NCBI GenBank assembly: GCA_965277415.1
Contig: CBDICS010000005.1
Coordinates: 1 to 64,000 of the forward strand
Source: JAHDHW01 sp965277415
GTDB lineage: Bacteria; Bacteroidota; Bacteroidia; Chitinophagales; Saprospiraceae
Reading direction: 5' to 3'
Length of the DNA stretch: 64,000 bases
Below are positions 26,823-34,096 of this stretch, in pieces; position 1 is the stretch's first letter; each line of letters begins with the position of its first letter. Below the pieces are notes generated by a model. The model made no database searches and was not told the origin of the DNA. It saw only the letters and a list, made by a program, of their open reading frames with translations. The position numbers were made by a program, and so were the translations under genes.

Positions 26823-27701
26823 ATGAAAAACGACATCAAAAGTAAATCAAGAGAATTAATTAGTAATTCAAAAATTCAAAAAGCTCTAGAAGAATTAATT
26901 AAATGGAGTCATGAAAATGATAAAGATCTCAATAATAGTTTTTTGCTTCTAAATGCAAGATATAACAGTATAAAAAGACAAGAAGCTTTAGGAGTAGTTT
27001 CTTTTACTGATACTCTTAGAGAAAAAGCATTCATAACAAATTCTATACTGGAAAGCCTTGATAGAATAGATTTAAACAAACCTAAGGTTAAAGAAGTAAA
27101 GGAAGTTTCTAATGGGAAAATAGCAAAAGCAAATGATAAAATTCTTTTCCTTGCTTCAAATCCTAATGACACTGCAAAATTGCAATTAGAAAAAGAGTTT
27201 GTTGGAGTATATAGAAGTTTAGCAATATTTAGCGGAGAACAATATAAAATTGTTTCAGAATGGGCTGTCACTCCTTACGAATTACAGAAGGCTATATTAA
27301 CTCATAAACCTAAAATTGTCCATTTTTCTGGGCATGGTATGAGCGGAAAAGATAAAGGAATCATTTTACAAGACGCTAATGGCAGGAGTAAAATAATTAA
27401 CCCAAATGCTTTAACTAGTATGTTTTCTATTTTTTCAACTAAATTCAGAATGGAAGCTGTAATACTGAATGCATGTTACACAGAAAAACAAGCAAAAGCT
27501 ATTTCTGAATCCATTCCATATGTAATAGGAATGAGTGACGCAATAAACGATGATACTGCTATAGAATTTTCTACAGGATTTTATATGGGACTTGCTTCTG
27601 AAAATGATATTGAATTTGCATTTGAATTAGCTAAGAACAACATACTTTTAGAAGGATTAGAGGGAGATAAAATACCTATACTACATAGAGGAAAAAAATA
27701 A
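26823..27701 (+). CDS. EAD11-CHAT protease-like protein
   Basis: Residues ~8-84 match effector-associated domain 11: LISNSKIQKALEELIKW, LLLNARYNSIKRQEALG, ITNSILESLD. A ~20-residue linker leads to a caspase-like CHAT domain (~104-290): KILFLASNPNDTAKL, SEWAVTPYELQKAI, catalytic His171 in HFSGHG, catalytic Cys218 in LNACYT, then IPYVIGMSDAINDDTA and FELAKNNI. EADs are homotypic adaptor domains that connect sensors with effectors in bacterial conflict systems. CHAT domains are cysteine proteases that cut a partner. It is the first gene of a three-gene operon (11-base gap to the next), so the membrane protein downstream is a natural candidate substrate or partner. Confidence 0.85.
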   Translation: MKNDIKSKSRELISNSKIQKALEELIKWSHENDKDLNNSFLLLNARYNSIKRQEALGVVSFTDTLREKAFITNSILESLDRIDLNKPKVKEVKEVSNGKIAKANDKILFLASNPNDTAKLQLEKEFVGVYRSLAIFSGEQYKIVSEWAVTPYELQKAILTHKPKIVHFSGHGMSGKDKGIILQDANGRSKIINPNALTSMFSIFSTKFRMEAVILNACYTEKQAKAISESIPYVIGMSDAINDDTAIEFSTGFYMGLASENDIEFAFELAKNNILLEGLEGDKIPILHRGKK

Positions 27702-27712
27702 ATAATTATAAA

Positions 27713-28273
27713 ATGAATGAAATTAAAAATACTAATTGGTCAATAAATGTAAGTGATTATAACAACTTAAATGTAAGTGTTCTTGAAAAAATACTACATG
27801 ATGGTGATGAGTATTTTAAAGGTATTGTCGATGATTTAAAATCGCTTATTAATAGAGCCTTTACAGTATTAACAATAGTTATATCGATAAGTGGGATATT
27901 AATCACTTTTATGGTGAATAATATCAACAAGATTATCCCTTATAGCCAAAAAGAATCACTTTTCATTGTCCTTGTTTTAATGTTAATCTGTGCCTATTGC
28001 ATATTTCTACTCCTAAGAATTATATTCCCTAAAAAGATGAATGTTAATGGTGATACTCCAATCAGCATAGATTACTTAATGTTAGAATCTATCCCGAAAA
28101 ATGATCAGTATAAAATATTCATATACAATTCTATTGAATCGATTCAAAATAAAATTGAATTTAATGAAAGGTTACTCCAGGAGAATCTAATTATATTTGA
28201 ACAAGTTCTTAAAATTGTAGGGACAATATTTATTTTGAGTGTCTTAATTCTTATAATACTTTATATAAAATAG
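27713..28273 (+). CDS. Three-TM membrane protein in CHAT operon
   Basis: The 186-residue protein has an N-terminal amphipathic region (~1-48) and TM1 ~50-68 (VLTIVISISGILITFMV). TM2 is ~81-104 (LFIVLVLMLICAYCIF), followed by a ~60-residue soluble stretch with helical heptads (IESIQNKIEFNERLLQENL), and TM3 is ~166-185. The layout resembles SLATT-like and other small TM effectors of conflict systems but I cannot assign a named family. It follows the EAD11-CHAT gene by 11 bases and precedes a 40-residue gene by 6, so all three are probably co-translated. It may be a membrane-permeabilising effector or a sensor (inference). Confidence 0.75.
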   Translation: MNEIKNTNWSINVSDYNNLNVSVLEKILHDGDEYFKGIVDDLKSLINRAFTVLTIVISISGILITFMVNNINKIIPYSQKESLFIVLVLMLICAYCIFLLLRIIFPKKMNVNGDTPISIDYLMLESIPKNDQYKIFIYNSIESIQNKIEFNERLLQENLIIFEQVLKIVGTIFILSVLILIILYIK

Positions 28274-28279
28274 TTAATA

Positions 28280-28402
28280 ATGAGTAAAAAAAAGAGTAAC
28301 AATCCACCACCTAAAGTTAAGCCAGTTCAAGAACCTGTTAAAAGAGGACATGAAACCAAGCCTAAAAGCCCACCATCTAAACCTCCTTCTCGAAATCAAT
28401 AA
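28280..28402 (+). CDS. Tiny Pro/Lys-rich protein, 40 aa, third gene of CHAT operon
   Basis: ATG at 28280 lies 6 bases after the previous stop. The product starts MSKKKSNNPPPK, has a VKRGHETKPK centre and ends KPPSRNQ. It is strongly basic, proline-rich and without hydrophobic core, so it is likely disordered. Its position in a tight operon with a CHAT protease and a membrane protein argues for a real gene, possibly a peptide substrate, pro-peptide or binding tail. Small size lowers certainty. Confidence 0.55.
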   Translation: MSKKKSNNPPPKVKPVQEPVKRGHETKPKSPPSKPPSRNQ

Positions 28403-28440
28403 AATCATCCCCAATAATAATTTCATATCATGTGCCATGT

Positions 28441-28610
28441 TTAGTACATTGTAAATTCAGTAGTATCCGGTTTATGTCTAATGAATTTTTAGTCTAATCG
28501 AGGAGCCTCCGGAACCTGATAGCCTTAGTTATCAAGGTGAGGATGCGACGAAGAATAGGCTAGAAAGGCATAGACAGAAATAGACAATATTTATTACACG
28601 GTGTACTTAG
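28441..28610 (-). repeat. TTAGTACAT repeat, copy 2 (inverted, uninterrupted)
   Basis: It is the reverse complement of 18417-18667 without the 80-bp nested insertion. It keeps GTCTAATCGAGGAG, CCGGAACCTGATAGCC, GGTGAGGATGCGACGAAGAA and GGCATAGACAGAAAT. With copy 1 it brackets about 9.8 kb in inverted orientation. Confidence 0.75.
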
Positions 28611-28756
28611 TGTGCTTATTGTGAGAATCAATAGCAATCTCGGTCAAAATCGTCATGTTTTTATTCAATGATTTGAAAATGTCGTGTTCGGAAGATATGA
28701 CTTATTACAGAATTCTATATTTAGTTTTCTAAGTATAATGGTTGGATTTTGGGGCA

Positions 28757-28782
28757 AGCACCATTTTTTACAAGCTGGTGCT
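28757..28782. repeat. Hairpin related to TTTTTACARACTGG repeat end
   Basis: AGCACCA and TGGTGCT enclose TTTTTTACAAGC, so that TTTTTACAAGCTGGTG resembles the end of the repeats at 13410, 19376, 21541 and 24434. It is probably a decayed solo end. Confidence 0.4.
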
Positions 28783-28808
28783 CGATTTAATTGTAGAAAA
28801 ATAAAAGT

Positions 28809-28908
28809 ATGAAAAAAATAAATACATTGTCTCATATTATTAATTATTGGTTGTGAAAAAAAATGGATACTCTTGAATAAAATAAAAGACGGGGGCTATT
28901 CTATTTGA
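28809..28908 (+). pseudogene. Remnant of a lipoprotein N-terminus
   Basis: ATG 28809 reads MKKINTLSHI and then stops. With one base shift near 28835 it reads ILLIIGCEKKWILLNKIK to a stop at 28906-28908. LIIGC is a lipobox, so this is the decayed start of a lipoprotein gene. Confidence 0.4.
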
Positions 28909-29057
28909 GTTAAAAATAAATATGACACAATTGCATTCGTTTAGCTCCGACTCCATTGTTCGGACTTTACATTCAGTTTGACTTGAAACGATGACTTAAT
29001 TTGTACTCTAATTTTTATTAGAAACGAATGCATAGCAGCACTTTTGTTGAATGTTTT

Positions 29058-29065
29058 TATCTTTG
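29058..29065 (+). promoter_or_regulatory. TATCTTTG -7-like box
   Basis: It matches the Bacteroidota TAnnTTTG element about 140 bases upstream of the 2TM-protein gene. No good -33 TTG at proper spacing was seen. Confidence 0.35.
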
Positions 29066-29085
29066 AAATGAGATGAGGATCAACC

Positions 29086-29187
29086 ATGAAAGAAAAAGAG
29101 TATACTATGAGTTATCTTTGGAAGATAGAAGGTAATAGAGCGTTCACACTGAGTGTTTACGTTTTAGTTGAACCACTTCAATACTAG
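29086..29187 (+). CDS. Possible small ORF, 33 aa
   Basis: ATG 29086 to TAG 29187, starting MKEKEYTMSYLWKIEG. It follows a -7-like box and ends 15 bases before the 2TM gene, so it could be a leader peptide or a small co-transcribed gene. No homology is recognised, and chance is a real possibility. Confidence 0.25.
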   Translation: MKEKEYTMSYLWKIEGNRAFTLSVYVLVEPLQY

Positions 29188-29202
29188 AAAAAGAGATTAA
29201 AA

Positions 29203-29601
29203 ATGAAAGACGAAGATATTTACAAAAAGGCAAATAAAAGGGTGCAAGCAAAGAAAGGATTCTTTTATCATTTTTTAGCTTTTGCATTTACTATCGGAAT
29301 GCTCTATGCAATTATGTATTTTGAAAATAATGGCGAATTGCTCCCTGTAATTATTGTAGCCTTGAGTTGGGGCATAGGTTTGGTGACGCATTATCTCAAA
29401 ACATTCGGAACTGAACATTTAGAATTTCTTGGAATTAGTTCTAATTGGGAAGAGGAAGAGTTAGAAAAAGAAATTGAAAGATTGGAACGAAAAAGGGAAT
29501 TGAAGGAACTCCTGAGGAGGGAGAGAAGTCTTTTGGATGATTCTGAAGACTTAGAGTTGAAAGAGATTGAAAAAAGACCTTTGGAAGATGATCTTGATTA
29601 A
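29203..29601 (+). CDS. 2TM-domain protein
   Basis: The 132-residue protein has the 2TM-domain pattern (PF13239 type): ANKRVQAKKGFFYHFLAF, first TM ~21-40 (FLAFAFTIGMLYAIMYF), second TM ~47-66 (LLPVIIVALSWGIGLVTHY), then a charged coiled-coil tail (EEEELEKEIERLERKREL). In Bacteroidota this domain is often attached to LytTR-type regulators or occurs alone. Function unknown. Monocistronic or with the small ORF upstream. Confidence 0.85.
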   Translation: MKDEDIYKKANKRVQAKKGFFYHFLAFAFTIGMLYAIMYFENNGELLPVIIVALSWGIGLVTHYLKTFGTEHLEFLGISSNWEEEELEKEIERLERKRELKELLRRERSLLDDSEDLELKEIEKRPLEDDLD

Positions 29602-29696
29602 TTGAAAACCGATATACATCGTGAGCTCTAAATGTATAGAGGTCATGTGTCGTCATCTGTCTACACCTCAGGTAGGTACAAGTAAAATAAGAAGAT

Positions 29697-30281
29697 ATGG
29701 ATAAATTTCTAAATTATATCAAACAACATATTCAATTAACACCTGCGGAAGAATCTATTTTACAAACAAAAACCAAGAATAGAAACTACCTTAAAGGACA
29801 ATATATTTCACAGGGTGGAGATGTGAGTAAGAATCATACTTATATTGAATCTGGAAAAGTCAGAACTTTTTATTTAGATGATAATGGTAATGAACACATA
29901 GTTGCATTTGGAATCGAAAACTGGTGGGTTGGAGATTTAGGAAGTTTGATTTCACAAACCCCTGCCGATTTTAGTGTACAATGTTTGGAAAACACCCAAG
30001 TTATTCAAATCTCTTGTATTGACTTACAAGAATTATATCGAGATGTTCCAAAAATAGAACGCTTATTCCGACTTATCATTCAAAAAGCATACGTGAATGC
30101 CCAAAAACGAATCGTTAGAAATTTCGCATTATCAGCACGGGACAGATACCTACTCTTCCTTGAAGAATACCCCATAATTGCACAACGTGTGCCTCAATAT
30201 ATGATTGCGTCCTATCTTGGTATTACCAAAGAATTCCTCAGCCACATTCGGAATCAAATTGCCAAAGAAGCCAAAAGTTAA
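29697..30281 (+). CDS. Crp/Fnr-family transcriptional regulator
   Basis: The 194-residue protein has an N-terminal cyclic-nucleotide-binding-like beta-roll (YISQGGDVSKNHTYIESGKVRTFYLDDNGNEHIVAFG), a dimerisation helix (RLFRLIIQKAYVNAQKRI) and a C-terminal helix-turn-helix (VPQYMIASYLGITKEFLSHIRNQI). The usual cAMP-contact arginine/serine pair of Crp is not conserved, typical for the Bacteroidota subgroup. It probably controls the SnoaL-like and YceI genes directly downstream, because a direct repeat sits between them. Confidence 0.9.
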   Translation: MDKFLNYIKQHIQLTPAEESILQTKTKNRNYLKGQYISQGGDVSKNHTYIESGKVRTFYLDDNGNEHIVAFGIENWWVGDLGSLISQTPADFSVQCLENTQVIQISCIDLQELYRDVPKIERLFRLIIQKAYVNAQKRIVRNFALSARDRYLLFLEEYPIIAQRVPQYMIASYLGITKEFLSHIRNQIAKEAKS

Positions 30282-30285
30282 ACTA

Positions 30286-30330
30286 CCTTAATTTCCTTTC
30301 TTAAGCTACCTTATTTTCCTTTCTTTTAAT
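30286..30330. promoter_or_regulatory. Tandem 22-bp direct repeat, possible operator
   Basis: AACTACCTTAATTTCCTTTCTT is immediately followed by AAGCTACCTTATTTTCCTTTCTTTT (each copy given with the shared ACCTTAwTTTCCTTTCTT core). It lies between the Crp/Fnr gene and its neighbour, near a GATCTTTG -7-like box at about 30338, where an operator would be expected. Confidence 0.4.
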
Positions 30331-30376
30331 ATAACTGATCTTTGTACTATTGATTTATTAATATAAAAAATAGTGT

Positions 30377-30730
30377 ATGTCAAATTTATTAGAAAAGGTC
30401 AATGACCTAAACGGTATGATACTTCAGGGCAAAGCTTTAGAAGCTTTTGATAAGTATTATCACAATGATGTAGTAATGCAGGAAAACAATAATCCTCCTG
30501 TTGCTGGGAAAGCAGCTAACCGCGAAAAAGAGGAAGATTTCTTTGGGGCTATTACAGAGTTTCGAGAAGCGGAACCAATTAAGGTAACCGCAGGTGAAAA
30601 TACAACGATGGTAGAATGGCATTTTGATTATACCCATAAAGATTGGGGGGTGAAAAAATACAATCAGGTGGCTGTCCAAGAATGGAAAGACGGGCAAATT
30701 ATTCACGAAAGGTTTTATTATAATGCTTAA
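30377..30730 (+). CDS. SnoaL-like/NTF2-fold protein
   Basis: The 117-residue protein shows the NTF2-like order: N-terminal helix (EALEAFDKYYHNDVVMQENN), PVAGKAANREKEEDFF, and strands TTMVEWHFDYTH and QVAVQEWKDGQIIHERFYY. Members are small enzymes or ligand binders; no substrate can be assigned. Its stop overlaps the upstream region of the YceI gene by a few bases and both follow the Crp/Fnr gene, so this is probably one regulon. Confidence 0.85.
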   Translation: MSNLLEKVNDLNGMILQGKALEAFDKYYHNDVVMQENNNPPVAGKAANREKEEDFFGAITEFREAEPIKVTAGENTTMVEWHFDYTHKDWGVKKYNQVAVQEWKDGQIIHERFYYNA

Positions 30731-30740
30731 AATTTTAAAA

Positions 30741-31319
30741 ATGAAAAAAATAATATTGAATGTAACAGCAGTAGCAACAATCATTTTATTGCAAAGTTTT
30801 ATGTTTCCAGCAAGTACTACTATGCAAAAAATGGAAGTTAAAAACAGCAAAATTGTTTGGAAAGGCTACAAAGTAAGTGGTTCACATGAAGGAACATTAA
30901 ACTTGAAATCAGGTGCTTTGTTATTTGATGGGGAGCAATTAAAAGGTGGAGAATTCATAATTGATATGTCCTCATTAGCTTGTACAGATTTAAAAGGAAA
31001 TTACAAGGGTAAACTAGAGGGGCATCTAAAATCAGAAGACTTTTTTGGCGTAGAAAAACACCCTGTTTCAAGCTTGAACATTACTGAAATAAATAGTATT
31101 AGCAAAAACGCTTATAAGATTACCGCAGATCTAAGCATTAAAGGCATTACTAAATCTATTAAATTTGATGCTTCCATATATGGGAAAAAAGCAACCGCAA
31201 GCCTTAAGATTGATAGAACTGAATTTAATATTAAATACGGTTCGGGCAACTTTTTTGATGGACTAAAGGACAATATGATTTATGATGAATTTGACTTGGT
31301 GATAGATATTGAGTTTTAA
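30741..31319 (+). CDS. yceI: YceI-family periplasmic protein
   Basis: I chose ATG 30741 (MKKIILNVTAVATIILLQSF), which gives a clean signal peptide, over the ATG at 30723 that overlaps the previous gene. The mature part is a lipocalin-like barrel: NSKIVWKGYKVSGSHEGTLNL, GGEFIIDMSSLAC, HLKSEDFFGVEKHP, ITADLSIKGITKSI and FDLVIDIEF. These are YceI motifs. YceI proteins bind isoprenoid or fatty-acyl molecules in the periplasm and are linked to stress in several bacteria. Here it is likely co-regulated with the SnoaL-like gene and the Crp/Fnr regulator. Confidence 0.9.
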   Translation: MKKIILNVTAVATIILLQSFMFPASTTMQKMEVKNSKIVWKGYKVSGSHEGTLNLKSGALLFDGEQLKGGEFIIDMSSLACTDLKGNYKGKLEGHLKSEDFFGVEKHPVSSLNITEINSISKNAYKITADLSIKGITKSIKFDASIYGKKATASLKIDRTEFNIKYGSGNFFDGLKDNMIYDEFDLVIDIEF

Positions 31320-31340
31320 GAAGGTAAAGCATTATACAAC

Positions 31341-31508
31341 ATGAATCATCCCTAGTTTTTGAAATCTATAAAACGTATTGCTGAGGCTGAAAGACACAGT
31401 TTATTATGATAAAACACTGTTTTTATTAGGGCCAAGGGCACTAATCATCATAATTAATCATATAAACCAGCGTCTTTCAGCGTCAAATAAAAATAAGGGA
31501 TGACTCAT
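31341..31508. repeat. 168-bp element with ATGARTCATCCCT terminal inverted repeats
   Basis: The left end ATGAATCATCCCTAGTTTTT pairs with the right end AAAAATAAGGGATGACTCAT. Inside, GCTGAAAGAC and GTCTTTCAGC form a second inverted pair. The whole segment could fold into one long interrupted hairpin. Only one copy lies in this window. Confidence 0.65.
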
Positions 31509-31671
31509 ATCTGTTTAGGATAGGGACGTAAACAAATTCTGGAGGGAAGGTGAATTACATTATAAAAAGCTATTATAGTTCAACTAAAATTTTCTATAAG
31601 GGAATGACTAAAAAAAATAAATTTTATTACTCCATGTTTGATTAATTATGTAATTTGTACTGGATAATATA

Positions 31672-31831
31672 GAAGTTGTTCAAAAATGGCTGCTATTACG
31701 AGAAACAGATATTTTGCATCAAGACGAGGCTTTAAAATCGATGCGTAGCAGGGCTACCTGAGGTTTTTATAAGGAAGTATTGAAGCAAAAGATCGTTTCG
31801 TAGTTTAGTGAGCTATTTTTAAACAACTTCA
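31672..31831. repeat. 160-bp element with GAAGTTGTT terminal inverted repeats
   Basis: The left end GAAGTTGTTCAAAAATGGCT pairs with the right end AGCTATTTTTAAACAACTTC. The right part (CGTAGTTTAGTGAGC) recurs in a shorter relative at 42842-42895, and another partial left end is at about 36248. Confidence 0.65.
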
Positions 31832-31858
31832 TAGCATATAACTCCAAAATATAACATT

Positions 31859-32461
31859 ATGTCTCAACTAACAAATCCAGTTGAAATCGCAAGTGATCGT
31901 ATAAAACTGCCATTTTTCTTTGATGTGGACAAGATGAAGGCAGAGATTGAAGCCCTCGACCTTACAGATTTCGTATATTATAATGTTTTACAATTAAGAG
32001 CACCAGCTCATATGGTTGATCCTTCTATTCCATTTCCTCCTCCTGCGGATGACTTTGCAGATGGATCATGGACGGAATGGTTGGATACCTCAATACTTGA
32101 ATCATCACCTTATTTGAAGAGTGTAATAGATACTTTTCGCCAACACACTAAAGTTAATTTGGTAAGGTTACTTCGATTAGCTCCTGGTAGTGTGGTTAAA
32201 GAACATACTGATCCTACTTTGGGGCTTGAAGTTGAGAAATCTGTTATCCGATTGACTATTCCTATTGTAAATAACGATACGGTAGAGTTTTTTCTAAATG
32301 ATGTTCCAGTTCCCATGAAAGTAGGAGAGTGCTGGTACCTACGCTTGACAGATCCACATCGTGTTCTTAACCCAGGAACAACTGAACGAATCAATTTGAC
32401 TATTGATGTTATTCCTAATGAATGGATGAGGACAATGATTATGGATAGTATGGAGTCTTAG
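31859..32461 (+). CDS. Aspartyl/asparaginyl beta-hydroxylase-like protein
   Basis: The 200-residue protein has the double-stranded beta-helix of the Asp/Asn hydroxylase family: RLLRLAPGSVVKEHTDPTLG (metal-binding HxD), RLTIPIVNNDTVEFFLND and DPHRVLNPGTTERINLTID (second His and 2-oxoglutarate-binding Arg). Family members are Fe(II)/2-oxoglutarate oxygenases. The substrate is unknown. The stop codon lies at the very start of an adjoining inverted-repeat element (32460-32623), so the natural C-terminus may have been altered. Confidence 0.85.
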   Translation: MSQLTNPVEIASDRIKLPFFFDVDKMKAEIEALDLTDFVYYNVLQLRAPAHMVDPSIPFPPPADDFADGSWTEWLDTSILESSPYLKSVIDTFRQHTKVNLVRLLRLAPGSVVKEHTDPTLGLEVEKSVIRLTIPIVNNDTVEFFLNDVPVPMKVGECWYLRLTDPHRVLNPGTTERINLTIDVIPNEWMRTMIMDSMES

Positions 32462-32623
32462 AACCTGTCCAAAGTTTATTCATCGGGCTACAAAATCACA
32501 CTTTAAGAACCTGATTTCGCCTTTTTGTATTCCCATAGCTAAGGCTATGAAAAAACAAAAACGCTTCTTCAGAACCTTAAATTGAGTTCTTTCGCCTTCG
32601 ACAATAAAATTTGGACAGGTTCT
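32460..32623 (+). repeat. AACCTGTCC repeat, complete 164-bp copy
   Basis: Left end AGAACCTGTCCAAA, right end TTTGGACAGGTTCTTAA: 14-bp terminal inverted repeats. Interior: TTTCGCCTTTTTGTATTCCC, a stem around CATAGCTAAGGCTATG, and CTTTCGCCTTCGACAATAAA. A left-truncated copy is at 21195-21326, a left fragment at 14757, and a possible trace at about 38980. The TAG of the preceding gene overlaps its first bases. Confidence 0.8.
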
Positions 32624-32693
32624 TAATATATTCAAAGTCATTTGCCATTGGAGGCTTAGCCCTAATGACAAATGACTTTTACAATTTCTAAAT

Positions 32694-33752
32694 TTAATTA
32701 GCTGTATTTACCCAGGCAGGAATACTAATACCGCTTTTTGGACCAGCAGTACTACCACTGTATTCAAATAAGCCCATCTGTTTTTGGCCTGTCGCTTTAT
32801 CTGAATGATCAAATGCTTGAAAAACACATAAAGGAGTGCATGCGCCATTAGCTGTTCTTTGTGTATTTAACCAATTAAACATATCGGTAATTACCGCAGC
32901 TTCATTATTATCATTAGAAGTATTAAACTCTGCCGAATAACCTGTTTCTCCAACAAAAACTTGTGGACTCGTTCCTAATTTGGTTTGTACATTATCAAAA
33001 TAAGTACTTACTGTATTGAAGTCAGTACGCTGCCCACCATTTTCAGTATACTGATTGAAAAAGACAAAAGCATTTCCATTATTCCATGATGTTCCCCAAT
33101 TACTGTTAATGCAAGCAGTTGCGCTTGACGCCACAACATTTGTACTTGGATCTCCCAATGGATAGTTTGCAATCGTAGTGCTGATAGAAATACTTCCAAG
33201 CCCTTTGGCAGCCATTGAGGCTTTTAGATTTTTAAAAGCGTTTGGAATCCAGGTTTCATAATAATCTTTGAAATTCGAATTTGTTGGAGGAGGGCCATTA
33301 GCATCTATCTCATTTCCAAGACAGATACATTTTAAATGCTTAAGCACGGTAGCAGCATTGCCAAAAGAAGAGATCAACATACTTACCCAGCTATCTGTAT
33401 AAGTAGAGTCATTCATCAGTCCTGCACTCCAGGGAGTACCAAAGCCGCCTTGAGCCAGAGCACTATTATTAGTACCCATAATTAATTGCAAAGTCTGCCC
33501 TTGATGGTTGGCGACGAAATCGATGACTTGTTGTTGAGTAGAATCCATTTCAATGGCAGTAGTCCCGACTCCTGCGCAATGAAACGTTTTAATAAGGCTA
33601 AAGTGTTGTGCAACACAAGTAAGGTCTGCTGCAATATTCATATTCGTTCTCCCCATCGTCCAACTCTCATAATTAATACCTGCACAATAATCAAAAGGCG
33701 TTTTGATTGTTGAAGCGGTAACTGTAGCGGATAATGAATTTTCCATAAACAA
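32694..33752 (-). CDS. GH17-like glycoside hydrolase
   Basis: The 352-residue protein fits a TIM-barrel glycosidase of clan GH-A, nearest to GH17: GINYESW at the start, IKTFHCAGVG, LKCICLGNEIDANG with the likely acid/base Glu, and VFVGETGYSAEF with the likely nucleophile Glu. The C-terminus has CVFQAFDHSDKATG. GH17 enzymes cut beta-1,3-glucans. No signal peptide or T9SS domain is visible, so the enzyme would be cytoplasmic or leave by another route, which is unusual for the family. It stands alone between an AACCTGTCC repeat and a long intergenic gap. Confidence 0.7.
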   Translation of the reverse strand: MFMENSLSATVTASTIKTPFDYCAGINYESWTMGRTNMNIAADLTCVAQHFSLIKTFHCAGVGTTAIEMDSTQQQVIDFVANHQGQTLQLIMGTNNSALAQGGFGTPWSAGLMNDSTYTDSWVSMLISSFGNAATVLKHLKCICLGNEIDANGPPPTNSNFKDYYETWIPNAFKNLKASMAAKGLGSISISTTIANYPLGDPSTNVVASSATACINSNWGTSWNNGNAFVFFNQYTENGGQRTDFNTVSTYFDNVQTKLGTSPQVFVGETGYSAEFNTSNDNNEAAVITDMFNWLNTQRTANGACTPLCVFQAFDHSDKATGQKQMGLFEYSGSTAGPKSGISIPAWVNTAN

Positions 33753-34096
33753 TGTTTTTGAAGGTTATAAAATTATTGCCAAAACTTTATTCTGATGTGG
33801 GTTGTAGACTATGAAAGTTTCATAATACTTTTACTGGATAAGGACTCAATGATAATAAGGCCGAGATATTCCAGTATATAGGAGGTATACGAAAACTTTT
33901 GAAAAGAGTTCGTTTTAGAGTATATTTAAGTTGTTAGACGGAATTAATCATAAGCTATTTTTTGTAAGACATCCTAAAATATTCAACACAATCTCCTTTT
34001 AGTCACGCTTATGAAATTTCAGAATGTCAAAATAGCTTATCATTAATTTTGTCCCGTCACTTATTTCGCGTATCTAAGGGATAGCAAATACGAATT
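33753..34096. other. Intergenic region without recognised elements
   Basis: 344 bp, AT-rich, upstream of the GH17-like gene and behind recQ. I see no gene, repeat or clear terminator. Confidence 0.3.

Larger units (their letters stand above)
28403..29085. other. Intergenic region with repeats and gene remnants
   Basis: It contains the inverted copy of the TTAGTACAT repeat (28441-28610), a hairpin related to a repeat end (28757-28782), a frameshifted lipoprotein remnant (28809-28908) and a TATCTTTG -7-like box (29058-29065). Confidence 0.4.
31320..31858. other. Intergenic region with two palindromic repeats
   Basis: 540 bp without a gene. It holds one TIR-bounded repeat at 31341-31508 and another at 31672-31831, with AT-rich sequence between. 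Confidence 0.45.

Noticed and set aside
32480..32671. Minus-strand open frame inside the AACCTGTCC repeat
   Set aside because: Lies in a non-coding inverted-repeat element whose other copies do not conserve the frame.
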